Assembly: GCA_031472005.1 (NCBI GenBank)
Contig: PZJY01000003.1
Location: 2,418,001-2,482,000, forward strand
From: Tetracladium setigerum
Taxonomy: Eukaryota; Ascomycota; Leotiomycetes; Helotiales
Reading direction: 5' to 3'
Length of the DNA: 64,000 bases
Both the position numbers and the translations under genes were made by a program. Shown here in pieces: positions 48,598-60,252 of the stretch. The notes below the pieces were generated by a model. The model saw nothing but the letters and a program-made list of their open reading frames with translations, was not told where the DNA came from and made no database searches. The stretch's first letter is position 1. The number at the start of each line of letters is the position of its first letter.

Positions 48598-50856
48598 ATG
48601 TTGCGACTTCCACTCCGTGCGAGCAGACCAGCGGTGCACCGATCTCCAGCAATCCTCCTGCCTTGCTTGCAGTCACGATCAATCCATCAAACGTACACTC
48701 TGCAGCAGGCCAGCACAAAACAACAATACTTACAGTATCTGGCGGATCTCAAGCGAAATGGCATCGGTCTCGAATTCACAGCCACGGAAACGATAGACCA
48801 CCCAGCAAAGAAGAACTCCACGAACGAAGAAGATTCTGTAGAATCCATACCTGTTAAAACAAGACAGAAACGGACACCCAAAATCGAGACATCCGACCAA
48901 GGTCCTGTCGAATCTATTACTCCTAAGGCCACACGTAAAAGAAAGCCCAAAGTTACTGAAGTTGTCGAAAATGCTGGCGCTGGAGCAGCCACCCTGGAAG
49001 CGACTTTAAATCCAGAGAAGCGGAAGAGGGCATCCAGCAAGGCGGCAACAGAGTCTACCACTGGGCAATTGCGGGTCAAAGTCCAGAAGCCGACACCCAA
49101 AGAGAAAAGGAGCTCGAAAACAAAACTTCCCTTGTCAGGGAATCCCAGGGAGAATATTACCAAATTTTTGGAATCTAAATATAAGTCGCGTGCTGCGCTG
49201 GGGGACAAAAAACGAGCTCATGTCACAAGTGAATCATTATGTGGTAAGGAATTCCACTTCCCAGTCCTATCAATTCTAATCTCCTATTCAACAGATGATG
49301 TCCTGGAGAGGCTGGAACCTACCCTTGAAAGACATGTTGGATGCGACATCATTGACATTAATCCGGGGGTGTGTCTCTGGTCATCAAAGCTGCACGAACG
49401 CCTGAAGCCCCGAAAACACATACTATTGGAGCCGGACACGAAAATGTACCAGGATTTTATTTCACCTCTCATCGATGCGCCTGATTCAAAATATGAGCTG
49501 GTCGCAAAATCTGGTATAGTTTGGTCGCATCTACACACTGTTATGTCCAAAGAAAGTCTCCCATTTCAACACCAATACGACAAGGGGGATCCTCGCCTGG
49601 AAGAACAGAACAATACCTTGCTTGTCATAGCAAATTTAGGATACTACCCAATGAAGCCTTATCGGGGGTTTTCGTCACTTGCGAGTCTAGTACTTTACCA
49701 GTTCATAAGTGCCACGAGAGCTCATTCGCTGTTTCAGCGGTATGGAAGGGTACGATTTATGGTGTGGACGAATGACGAAGAAAAGCGACATCTTTTACCT
49801 CGGGAAATACACCAACGACGAAAAACGGCTGTCGAGGCGCAGCTCGCCTTTGAGAAGGTGTCGGAAATCGCGTCTTCAACTATAGATAAAACACCCTTCC
49901 AAAGGGAAAAGAAATATGACTTGGAAAAAGGACAGGAAGTTCTCAAGAAAATGGAAGATGCTGGCCTGAAGACCCCGCCGGGGCGAGAAAGCATCCTTAT
50001 TCAAGAAATTACCAATTCGGCAGCCGAAAGCGACAGTGCGGATGAGGGACTCTGGAGTATGAGTGGGACCTTGGTTAAAGAACTTCGCTCTCTGCAGGCC
50101 GACTTAAAAGCGGGAAAGGTTCTAGGGAAGGCCGAACTAGCACGACATACTGCTTTGAAGAACCAATATACCTACATGATCAAGCTAGAAAAGCGTTTTT
50201 CTACATTGATAGAGCAGTTTGATGCCCTGGCTTCTTTCCAAAAGGATATTCATCATGCCAAAACATCTGGTGAAGATACAGAGGCGCGAGAAACTCAGTT
50301 CGACCAGATGAAAGAGGATTGGCAGTATGAGGTAGATAAGGTATCAGATAACTATATCGGTCGGCTCCATCATCTTCTCGACAACCATCGGACAATTTCT
50401 TATGATCCTCCCCTTCTAGCCTTTGATCGAAGAGAATTCGAACCGTTGCTGGTCCGTTCCGAGGAGTTCTATCCCCCACAACCGATGTGTCTTCTTGACT
50501 TCCACCCTGGTAAACCATGGCCTGTACTACGAGATACTGCTGGAAACAACAGTGATGCTTTCGAGTTCATACTTGCAAACTTCTTTCATCTCCCAACACA
50601 ATCCGTGAAGAAGGCACTCAAATCATTATGGCCAGGGGCGTTTGAGTGGATCATCGAGGAATGTCCTTCGTTGACGGATCCGACCAAGGGCGGTAGTCTT
50701 GACATCGACATGATGACTGTAAGATGCCTGACGGAAGAAATGCTCGAGGAAATTATCACGGCATGGTCGACATGGCCGTTCAAGCCATCAAAGCATGAAC
50801 TGCTAGGGCGGATGGGAACATCAATTTCCGACCCCTTTGAGGCTGAGCTCAAGTGA
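48598..50856 (+). CDS. MTF1: mitochondrial transcription factor Mtf1 (mtTFB family), 735 aa
   Basis: Partner of mitochondrial RNA polymerase for promoter melting; fold derived from rRNA adenine dimethyltransferases. Exons 48598-49243 and 49295-50856 total 736 codons. The N-terminus MLRLPLRASRPAVHRSPAIL is basic and Arg-rich like a mitochondrial presequence. About 150 residues of Lys/Thr/Glu-rich linker precede the methyltransferase-like core: ENITKFLESKYKSRAALGDK, HVTSESLCDD, CDIIDINPGVCLWSSKLHERL (SAM-site region, degenerate), HILLEPDTKMYQDFISPL and LLVIANLGYYPMK. The intron at 49244-49294 is 51 nt, a multiple of three with no stop, so a retained form would add 17 residues. A long C-terminal helical extension follows, as in other Pezizomycotina. 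Confidence 0.85.
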   Translation: MLRLPLRASRPAVHRSPAILLPCLQSRSIHQTYTLQQASTKQQYLQYLADLKRNGIGLEFTATETIDHPAKKNSTNEEDSVESIPVKTRQKRTPKIETSDQGPVESITPKATRKRKPKVTEVVENAGAGAATLEATLNPEKRKRASSKAATESTTGQLRVKVQKPTPKEKRSSKTKLPLSGNPRENITKFLESKYKSRAALGDKKRAHVTSESLCGKEFHFPVLSILISYSTDDVLERLEPTLERHVGCDIIDINPGVCLWSSKLHERLKPRKHILLEPDTKMYQDFISPLIDAPDSKYELVAKSGIVWSHLHTVMSKESLPFQHQYDKGDPRLEEQNNTLLVIANLGYYPMKPYRGFSSLASLVLYQFISATRAHSLFQRYGRVRFMVWTNDEEKRHLLPREIHQRRKTAVEAQLAFEKVSEIASSTIDKTPFQREKKYDLEKGQEVLKKMEDAGLKTPPGRESILIQEITNSAAESDSADEGLWSMSGTLVKELRSLQADLKAGKVLGKAELARHTALKNQYTYMIKLEKRFSTLIEQFDALASFQKDIHHAKTSGEDTEARETQFDQMKEDWQYEVDKVSDNYIGRLHHLLDNHRTISYDPPLLAFDRREFEPLLVRSEEFYPPQPMCLLDFHPGKPWPVLRDTAGNNSDAFEFILANFFHLPTQSVKKALKSLWPGAFEWIIEECPSLTDPTKGGSLDIDMMTVRCLTEEMLEEIITAWSTWPFKPSKHELLGRMGTSISDPFEAELK

Positions 50857-51715
50857 AGGACTCAATTTAGATAGGTTTGTATATTTTGCGCTGTAACAAT
50901 AGCTGTAAGATTTTGTATGATTGTACAGTACTCGAGGAGGATCAAAGACGATGGGCAATTTGATATTTATAGGATGTCCTTGCACATTTAAGACGAAATT
51001 GCTTTGGAAGGAATTAGAAGCATTGGAAATCTTGGACGTTTTTACTGATATCAATGATCAATTCGATCAAAATTTAGAACATTTCCTTCCCAACTACGTA
51101 CATATGGACCAGTTTACTCTTACTGGTGGTCCGACTCTTCCCCACTGGACACATTCTTGCGTTAAATTTCACGGGAGGATATCCTTTAGCCGCAATTTCC
51201 CAGATAGTTCGACCCCAATTACCGACACACACCTTCGTAAAGGTACGGAGCGATTGTCTGACGTTGTCGGGTGGGTGATCGGAAGCTTTTCATTCTGATG
51301 AACCTGAAATGGTCGAAGTCCCTGGTTTGTATGAACGAGCTTAGCAGGGAGAGCAGCTTTTGCATCACATATTGGAGTAAAGCAATCTCGAATAGCTTTC
51401 GCTGTTGCTCTTTGCCAGCCAGTGGCAAAAGATGCGCAGATACATGGCGTCTTTCCCCGCATGAACAGTTCTCTCTTTCCGTTTTTCCAGGCTATTTTGT
51501 CGCAAGTGTAACAATGCCACTTACGCATAACCATACAGGTTGTCCTAGTACATGACTTGATGCTGGGAGGACGCGTAAGCAATTGCATGCAAGTATATAC
51601 CTTTCCTTCTTGTTAGCACTGCGCCTATCAAGCATCGGTCTGTCACTCACTTATGCACATCCTCAATCTCATTTCAACTTCCGTCCTTTTACTTGCGGCT
51701 TTCCGCTCTCCCCAT
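50857..51715. other. intergenic, no supported gene
   Basis: Mtf1 3' flank and spacer. A 139-codon minus-strand frame (51588-51169) has a CYTC...CIC cysteine pair but no recognisable domain; not called. Confidence 0.45.
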
Positions 51716-52139
51716 TCAAGTTTTCATATGTGCTTCATTGTATGCTTTCTCGAAAGATCTTATCTCTTCGACCATACGAGAGCGATGCTCCTCTTCGGTT
51801 TCAAGGTGTATTCCGATCATTGGACTCATCGCTGTTTTTGGGCCGGAATCGGAAAGGAAGGACTGGATGCGTTGAGCTGAAAGTGTTGCCTTGATCCGTT
51901 TTCTACTGCACGTCAGAAAGTGAATCATGTGGAGTGGCTGGGGGGATGGTGCTTACTTGTTTGAGTTCGATTTGTGAGGTACTTGGTATGAGGAGTGGAG
52001 GTGTGACATGGTGATTTGTACTGTGTGGTCTTCGAGTTATGACTTGGAATTTGTGCTTTTGGGTCTGAGAATTTGATGGTGAGAGTTTCCAGTTTTCAAT
52101 CTTCTTACTTTGGGTTCTTAAAAAGGAAGCATGGAGCAA
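51716..52139 (-). CDS. possible small mitochondrial-type protein, two exons
   Basis: Candidate only. A first piece from 52139 starts MLHASFLRTQSKK and is rich in Ser, His and basic residues, like a mitochondrial presequence; it reaches a clean donor GTAAGC after IELKQ. A second piece ends PMIGIHLETEEEHRSRM then EEIRSFEKAYNEAHMKT and TGA at 51716-51718, which reads as a real amphipathic C-terminal helix. The junction (acceptor near GTGCAG or GCAGTAG) does not join the two in phase, so either the acceptor is elsewhere or a base is missing. No family recognised. Confidence 0.3.
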
Positions 52140-53362
52140 ATCGAGAGGGGGACAGCTTCATAAACACAATCTTCCCAAGGAGGGGGAATGGGTAAGAGTC
52201 ACTATTCCAGTTACCGGCTTTTCTCCTCATTCTTTCACTCGGTACTCCTAATTTGGTAATTGCGGAACGCGTATGGTTCCAAATCAATGGATGCATAAAC
52301 ATTATGCGAAAGTATGATTTTCTCGACCTGCATCTCTAATCTTGATTAACTCGGCGTCTTCATTGGAACTCCCCGAATCAAAGGACACACACGCACACAC
52401 ATACTACATACCTACACGCCGCAATCGCACACAGACAACCTAACCAAGAGCCGACCAACAGCCGCGATGCACTAGTTCGGCCTTAATCAAAAGCGACTTT
52501 TCACAGCGAGAGCAAGTCTTCACGCTTAGATCCGCCATAATCTATCTCCATTTCCGCCAGACCAACTTAACTCCATCGACTAACCCATCCTTCTCGCCTC
52601 TCAAACCAATAACATTGCAAGCCACGAACTATTCGAGGCTCTTTCCTCAGCTCACCTCTCGTCAGCCAGCACCCCCTTTCCCAAAATCAGGATTTTTGGA
52701 GCAGGAATAGCCGCTAAATCGCATGCGTTTGCCGCGTAAGCGCCACGTTGATCGTCGTCGCCACGGCATATTGTGTGTGTGTGTGACCGTCTCACCGAGT
52801 AGGCGAAACTTGTTTCTGTTGCTATTTCCCGAGGCAGAGATTGGGATCGGTGACGCGCTTGAAGGGCGCGCTTGTTTTACCTTCCTTGTTGGCATTTCTT
52901 TCTTTTTTGAGTAATGGGGTACTAAAATAGACGCGCTTCGATAATTGATCCGAATTTCTGGTCCTCTGGGTGTCCATTTCGAGTGAAGTGTGTGAGGTGT
53001 GCAAGGGATCAGCTGAAAACTACGCTGACAATATCACCTTACCAACACAAATCAAATCAGATGAGATCAGATCAAATGCAGAACCCCAGAACGTTTTTGA
53101 TGTTGATGATTCATGTCGGTTTGCATGAAATGGTCGTTACTTGTTGCTACAACTACAAACTTTCTCCGATTGCTGGTGCCTTTCGTGGCTGCCTAGCAAG
53201 ATCCGACTAAACGCCGTGCCCATGTCCGCCCATTTGCCATCCCTAGAACTCCAGAAAGAAATCCCAAAACAGATAAAGTTTTACACTTGCTTGTACATTT
53301 TCCAAACGTTCTCTCCCTCCCCGTCGTCGAGATTTCCTTCGAGACCTTTGGCTGACTGGAGA
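52140..53362. other. intergenic, no supported gene
   Basis: 1.2 kb with short open frames only. Nothing recognisable. Confidence 0.5.
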
Positions 53363-54397
53363 TCACACAGCACTACTGACGTCAGGGGCATTGAGTATCT
53401 TCGTTCGCTCCATGGCCAGCCTGACACACTCCCTCACGGCTTCGTTTTCATCATGCCTGAAGTCCTCCAGAAGTTCCAGAGCTCTCTCATCACCACCAAT
53501 AGCCAGTGCTTCCGCAGCAGCGGCTCGAACAAGTTCATGTTCCGAGTAAGTGTTTCGAAGTTGCATTCCCAAAAACATATAAATCATCTTGTGATTGACC
53601 TGAGCAAGCACAAGGACCAGTTGATATCGAAGAAAGACGGAAGATGTGTTTTGGAATGACTGTGTGAGTGTCTGAATGACCATCATCGTCGCGTATTGGT
53701 CTGAAAGGTCTGGGTTGGTAGAGATGCATAGATTCCGAAGGTTAGTCATGGAGCGACACCGACTAAAGAGGCTCTCTGACGGATCGTGGAGAATACTGGA
53801 GAAGTATTGAAGAGGGTCTTCGGAAGGGATGTATGCGAATGGAGGTGCGAAGTCGGTGATGCCATTCCAACTTTTCATCCGAGAGTCAGTTGAAAGCCCT
53901 CAATGCCAGACATGGAAGGAGTCAACATACGCATCGCACACCACCTCCTCACTCGTTCCCTCCCAACTCAATCTCGCCACCGATACTTCAGCCGCGTCTC
54001 TCACGACGTCCGGTTCATCGTCCACATATCTTACACCCAAGAGATCGCATGAACTCTGTACTTCCTGGCCTGGATACCTCAGCAATGCCAATCCTCTCGC
54101 TGCTTGAACTCGACTACCTATATCGTTTTCTGGATCGAGGAATTGCTCTCTGAGATCTGGAACGACGGTGGGATAGCGAGATTGACCGAGGGCGAAGACG
54201 CATTTCTGCTTGACGAGTATTGATTCTGAGTATAACCCCGCAGCAATAGCTTTAGTCGAGCGGATTGTTTCTTGGGTGAATGGCTCAACAGTAGCAATGG
54301 ACTGCAATTTCCCGAGAGCAGCCAGCCTCTTCGAGAGTGTATTCGGCTCATGCACCAGGTCCATCCCCAGGTTTCCGAGTTCGATATATTCAGGCAT
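53363..54397 (-). CDS. DOHH-like HEAT-repeat protein lacking all His-Glu metal motifs, 324 aa
   Basis: Same architecture and length as deoxyhypusine hydroxylase (yeast Lia1 is about 325 aa), the di-iron enzyme that finishes hypusine on eIF5A: four HEAT repeats, a linker (DFAPPFAYIPSEDPLQYFSS) and four more. Exons 54397-53931 and 53870-53363 give 325 codons. True DOHH binds iron with four His-Glu pairs. Here the matching positions read Gln64-Lys65 (LVKQKCVFALGQ), Val97-Gln98 (GSRVQAARGL), Tyr238-Gln239 (FLRYQLVLVLAQ) and Ala272-Ala273 (LVRAAAAEAL). Flanking repeat residues are well kept, so the fold is probably intact while catalysis is not expected. I infer a pseudoenzyme paralog; a functional DOHH should exist elsewhere in the genome. 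Start at the ATG of MPEYIELGN. Confidence 0.8.
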
Positions 54398-56539
54398 GGT
54401 TTTTTCGAATCCGTTCAATCGAATTGAATCAATTGTCTTCCCCCTCCTTCCACGACGAAGAAAGAGATGAATCGGGAAGGTTCAAAAGTGGATTCCATTC
54501 CCCTCTTGTAGGTATAAGTTAGCGTTCCACTTCCGTCCGTGAGATTTGCCCCGTTTGTACTGTACTGTACTGTACTGTGAAGCCCATGCATGCTGCTGCA
54601 GGTCGCCTCACCGCCACTGCATCTCCATCAATGTTAGTGGTCCGACTGCAACACGAATGGTTACAGCATTGGAGGCCTTCTCTGTGTTTGGTGGGGTAAA
54701 ATACCACATGGTGCTCGAAGAGGGCAAAAGCACACATCAGCATCACGCATTGCAGGAGGCGCGATTTGTGGATCGCTGGTAAACATCATTTCTGGCATCT
54801 TCTCTGATTTGCGTGAATTGATTCCCGTGTTTGGAGCTTGGGGAGGGCACTTGCAGCTGCGCTCACGACTCGGGCGTCAAAACTCAAGACATGAAGCTTG
54901 GGGCTGGCGAGGACAGCGAAACCATTGTCACTCCTCTTCTTGCCTCGTCCAAAACAAGCATGGTGATTGAGTATTCGCCAGACACATGGGTGTGATTTGA
55001 GCTTTTCAACTTCAAATTGCAAACGAATTGATTTGCCTCGCAGAGACCGCGCAGACCGCTTTTCTCGTTCCTCTCATCTGGGCAACTCCAATAATCTAAC
55101 AATGGACGGACCACCTTTGCATACGGTTCGTGCATGCGAAAAGGCTGTGGTGTACTTTCTCAGCTTCGTGTTTCGGAACGGCCAGAAGTCACGCTGATGA
55201 CCTGAAGCTTGGAGTACGAAGTATGCAACCGGCTCAACCAAAACCCCGTCGAACGAGTAGTCCAATAATTAAACGCACAATTAATATTCAACTTATTACA
55301 GAATTCAAAAACAATAATAGATGTACCCCGCACACAACCACACAAGCAAAGTACGAGTCAACATTAATAATGGCAAAGTTGCATGCCGTTTTGCCTGTGT
55401 GCACGATACTCCGGCATGCAGGCAGACAACCTTCCTGAAGATCGGCTGTTGTGCGACCACACATTGTGTTGTGGGCGATAGCCTGGTTCTTCCAGTTGGG
55501 AAGATGCCATGAATTGAACTGCATGGAACCTCGAGACTCTTTCAATTTCAATGCCAATACTTGGGAATGATAAAAAAAACGGCTTATGCAATGAAAAACG
55601 CGTACAAAGTAAACAAACAAACAATCCGGAGGCCGCTGGGGCCATCTTTGGAATCCGGCCGCGGGCACCTGCACTTGCAGCTGAACCAAGCGTACCGGCT
55701 GGTGGTGTAACGCTGAATGATTCGATCAGGACTCGTGATTGAGGAGGGAGTAAAAACGTAAGCTTCAACGAGTGGATGCGATTCGACGTGGGATGAAGAA
55801 CATTGAACTTGTGAAAGAAGGAGAAAAGAGTACGTGAGGTATTTGAGAAAAGCGGGAAGAGAAAAAGCAAAGATTGCATTTCTCTAGTCGCCGCTGCTGC
55901 TCAGCTCATCTCGCTTACATACAACTCAGAGGTGTCCGGCATTGACGTCTCGTCAGAGAAGCCATCGTACGAAAGTCATATTCATCATACGGCTGCTTCT
56001 AAATGCAACTTCGAGGAGACTTGCCCTCGATTTATCACTCCTTCCTGTCATCCTCCTCTCTCCATCCAACACCACAGCTTGGTATACTAGATTAGGTAGA
56101 TATATATATATATCACGTGACTTATTTGCAAATAAAGAGAGTGAGCATGTTGGATCGATCAGAAGTGAATAATGGGGAACAGAGCATTGGATTTCTCTGC
56201 AAAGTCAATAATACAAGTGAAATCATAGCTTGATATCCAAATGCGGAGCTCTCTCCTGGTTCTAAATTATAACTCAAGGGCATGTATGTACAGCAACAAA
56301 GAAGTGAGCGAGACGAAAGTATCAACAAACCCAGCACAAAAGCCTCTTTGTGCCATAAGAATGAGGAGGTGACCGTCCGAATCTAGTCTTTTTGACCATC
56401 GATTCATATGAACCCCTTGTTCCATTCTCGAATTTTTCTTGTCTTGAACCTCGAATTATGACCATCAGTGTATCACATCCCCACCAACAACCCCCAAAGA
56501 GATCACACTTCTCCCGAAGTATCGAAACAAAACGAAACG
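54398..56539. other. divergent intergenic region
   Basis: 2.1 kb. (TGTAC)4 repeat at 54556-54577 and (TA)n at 56099-56113 beside a CACGTGA element. No gene seen. Confidence 0.5.
54556..54577 (+). repeat. (TGTAC)4 tandem repeat
   Basis: Four TGTAC units about 160 nt upstream of the DOHH-like start codon. Confidence 0.9.
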
Positions 56540-59349
56540 ATGAACGACGAAGAATTGCGAGAAGCACTATTAATTTTCCTTGCGCAACCAGACGCCAATG
56601 CACCGCCAGACTTCAATTCACCGCCAGACTTCAATAATCCACAGCCAGACTTCAATAATCCACCACCAGACACCAATAATCCACCACCAGACACCAATGT
56701 ACCACTCAACCCCGATGCCACTCTCAATCCCACGGTCATTCACAGTACTCACGAAGCCTTCCCCGACCCTATTCGTCACCGTCACCGCCATTTATTTCCC
56801 GCTCCCGAAACTTTCACACATCCCATAAACCTTTCCCAGTTCAAGGACTGGGCTTTCCGTGATGATTTGCAACGAGAGAATCTCTGGGGTTTACCATTCA
56901 CGAATTACGTATGTTAGGAGTTTTTCTTTTCTCGTGTAAATCCGAGACCATTTGGTTGGCGTCAAGCCCGGAGATCAATGCGTTGGGAGCGACGAGACTC
57001 GATGACCTTTGATCTGCCTCGGAAAAGATTGGATGCTAAATTTGTGAACAGAAGAGGCAGGGGCATGGGAACACGACTCCCCCCTTCCATGTGACCTAGC
57101 AGGGAATATACCAATCCATCCGATCTTCCATCGCGAGAGGTGGGAGTTTGGAAGTGTATATATAATGGGGAATGAAAATTATGGGAAGTTGTGTGCTCGT
57201 ACGAACCAACTGTTGTGGGCAGTGATGCAGCCGGTGTTATCGCTGGCGACGCTGATGCTGGCGAAAACTGAGGGTAGTTGGTAAGTCGGATCTTTCAAGG
57301 ACTGGAAGATTGCGAGAAGCGGGTGCTGTAGTGTTGACCTTTTCCTTTGATAGGAAGGATGCCTTGTGGCATGGAGATTGGCAGGAAGTTCCGTGTGAAG
57401 ATGGAGTTGACCCGACCCTTTGGGTCGCACAGGCGTGGGAAATGCGTTCGCGTCAGCCGTGGCAGAGAGGATTCAATTGGCAGTACTTGGGGTATGAGAA
57501 GGGTGTTGAGTTGGCAAAGAAGTTGACATTCAGATTTGTGTACCATCCGAGGCCAGAGGAAAGTAAAAGTCTGGGTAAGTGGTTCTAAGACCCTGCTTTC
57601 AAATCTTTCCGGATATGGTAGTAGATTGCGTGCTAGTGCTCTTTCAATTCCTGCGAAATTTGCTCCATTGTTGAATAGAATACACTTGTGTTAACTTCAA
57701 TGGTTTCCCGCGATGTTCAGGTTACCATAAGCCAAACTTCTCGGACACTTCTGGTTCGTACAGCGGACTGATTTCTGTCAACTCCGATTATATCGTGCCG
57801 CTGCTTGCACTTGATACATCGATTAGTGAAAGACTTGCGCAGAACCTTGTAATTGCAAAAACTGTGAGTGGTTCCCAAAGCTATGGATGAAATTGGCACA
57901 CTAAGAAGAACTCGACAGCTCGTACACGAGGTTACCGTAAGTGACTTGAGGAAATGAGAAAGTAAACAGAATGCTAATTACCTGAAATCGCCAGCATGCT
58001 TCAGCAGCGTTGTCTCGCGAATTGCGCGGGATAACCAGTGTGGGTGCAGAACCGGTATGCTTGTCTTTCGTGGTAGTATCTTGGGCTAAAAAGTAGTATA
58101 GTTTTTCGAGGACGAGGCGATCGCAGAAGCAGGAAATTCCTGGGAGAACCATGTAAGTGACAGTTCACATTAATTGCTTGGTCACCGGCACAAGCTGCGT
58201 TGAAGGAGAGGCGCTTACTTTGACACTCAGACCTTTGGGGGGAAAGGATCGTCTTTGTATGATCGAAACACTAGAAAAAATGATACACCCCTACGTATGT
58301 CTGAACTCTACACATACCAGCACTCCTCTCCTAGACAGATTGTTCAAGTCGTACCGTCAGGGCAGAATGTCTTGACTCCACCACTATATCAAGTCGAGAA
58401 AAGCGCACTGATGTCTTCCTCAATAGTTGCCGAGATAATTGTCCCATGGCCGAACTGGTTGGAAGTGGGGGATGGGAAACATCGGGGTGCCGCGGAGCGG
58501 TATCGTTATGTCGAGCAATATCAGAGACCAGATGCCAGAACAGATATCTGGCCAACGAATATAACTTTCATCATGAACCTTCAGCAGGCAAGGTACTGGG
58601 AAGGGCCTAGCCCATGGATACAAGAAGGAGCACTTATAGGACCACAAGTATTGGGCAGAGCCAACACGAAGGACGGGAGATCATTTGCAATTCTTGGCAA
58701 GGACTATTATGCATGGTCATCAGGCAATCCAGGAGGAGTGGCACCGCCTCCTTTTCGACCACCAACGGCAGACGCCGCGCAACACTTCGAGTATGAGCTG
58801 GCCCAAGCTACTAGAGCGGCAGTGATAAGAGTAGAAATGATGAGGGAGGTAAATAAAAACGTTCGCAAAGAGGTTCAGAGGGCTCTTCGGGCTCAGCACC
58901 ATCCCACACCAGACGAACGAAATCCCGAAATCCAAATACGCGACAATCAGGCGAACATCAACCAGAACTTTCTAAAAGACAACGTCAATCAGCCCGATCC
59001 CCAAAACCGTCAAATCGACGAGGCATTGCTAGCGGAGGCTGGCCGCATATACAATCCAGTCAATGAAACACCAAGCATTGATATATTTGGGCGATTGACT
59101 AAATCGACATTTCTCCCTATAAGAGCAATCGCCCACTTGAGACTCGCACAAATGCAAAGCGTTGATAGAGTAGAACAGAAACGTCTATGCAGAGAAGCTA
59201 TCACGGAATTTGCAAAATTGTATGCAGAAAATCCGGAACTCCATGAGTGTGAATTGCTACAGCGAGAGGCTGAGGCTCGCATGGTGACACTGCTTCAGGA
59301 AACAGGTCTATGCTTGTCGGAATTACAGCATGTCCGCCGTAGCGGATGA
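56540..59349 (+). CDS. uncharacterised HExxH zincin-like protein with PPDFN repeats, about eight exons
   Basis: Putative zinc metallopeptidase-like protein. Exon A (56540-56908) begins MNDEELREALLIFLAQ, then carries PPDFN/PPPDTNN repeats and DWAFRDDLQRENLWGLP. A middle exon includes RWEFGSVYIMGNENYGKLC (about 57140-57200) and QLLWAVMQPVLSLATLMLA. Later junctions are firm: exon C ends 57574, D 57721-57863, E 57919-57936, F 57995-58054, G 58102-58152, H 58231-59349. D-E-F read LAQNLVIAKT|LVHEVT|HASAALSRE, giving HEVTH; F-G read VGAEP|FFEDEAIAEAGNSWENH and H starts TFGG, so a Glu-rich third-ligand region follows. The C-terminal half is helical and hydrophilic. Boundaries between 56908 and 57320 are uncertain. 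I recall similar FFEDE.AEAG.SWE blocks in unnamed ascomycete proteins; no function is known to me. Confidence 0.65.
56599..56705 (+). repeat. coding tandem repeat, PPDFN/PPPDTNN
   Basis: Five imperfect units of 18-21 nt encode PPDFNS, PPDFNN, PQPDFNN, PPPDTNN and PPPDTNV at the N-terminus of the zincin-like protein. Likely variable in length between strains. Confidence 0.9.
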
Positions 59350-60252
59350 TATCGGTCTCCAAAGAAACTCTCGTTGAGGTCTGGGACGAGCCTGATATAT
59401 GTAGATAATTGTATCGAAAACATATGTTGATTGAATAATAGACTGGATAACGAGTCGCGTTCTTCTTCTTCCTAGCTGCTGAATCTTCTGGATCGTGAAT
59501 CGTAGCTATATAGCTGATGAGCATCAGCAAACAGAGTGTTTGTTGTATGCGGTCATCGGGAAACGGTTGAGATGAGGCGAGAGATTCTGCATGTCGATTT
59601 CCCATTGAAAACAATTGAGATGTTTGTTTGATACTTTTTGACTTTGATACGTGTCTGGGCAAATCGAAATTAGAAGTCGAAGAGCGTGAGCACGTGACAG
59701 GGCCTGGATGTGTACTAGCGCCAAAAGTGCTGGCTGGGGACGCTCTCTGGCCGCCCATTTCCAGTACTGGGAGCATTCAAACAACTCTAGATCCCTCACA
59801 ACTCTACGTCCCTGTATCCCACAACTTTTTCCTTTTTCCTCTTCGCTCCTCGGATCTCTCCGCCATTCTACATCTCCTCCACCTCAAATCTTCATCGTGC
59901 TCGTTTGCGCAATCCTTTGGTTCATTCTAATAATATTGATTCGGCAACTGTCGCGCATCAAGGGGAGAGAGAGGGAGAGACAAGAGTCCAACAAACTAGA
60001 GCCTCGTTCGGTTCGGTCTGCAAGTACAACGCCAGATACAACACATACAGCCTTGAACACCCACGCGCAACACCAACACCAACAACCCATTCTACTACAT
60101 ACACATAAACCGCATCCCAACTTTTCCTCTTCGACGCGACCCCACCTCTCTGCCACGCCAGAGCAGCTCCGAGCTACGCAAGAAAGCGGAAGCACTCCCA
60201 GCCCTTGCACCGGCAATCGCATTCTCCAACTGATGGGGCCAACACTGCTGCC
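59350..60252. other. intergenic, promoter of the Snt2-like gene
   Basis: 0.9 kb; the last 400 nt are CT- and ACA-rich like a long 5' leader. No separate gene supported. Confidence 0.55.

Noticed and set aside
51169..51588. 139-codon minus-strand frame with CYTC and CIC cysteine pairs
   Set aside because: Could be a small zinc-binding protein, but there is no conserved spacing, intron or neighbour support; left uncalled.
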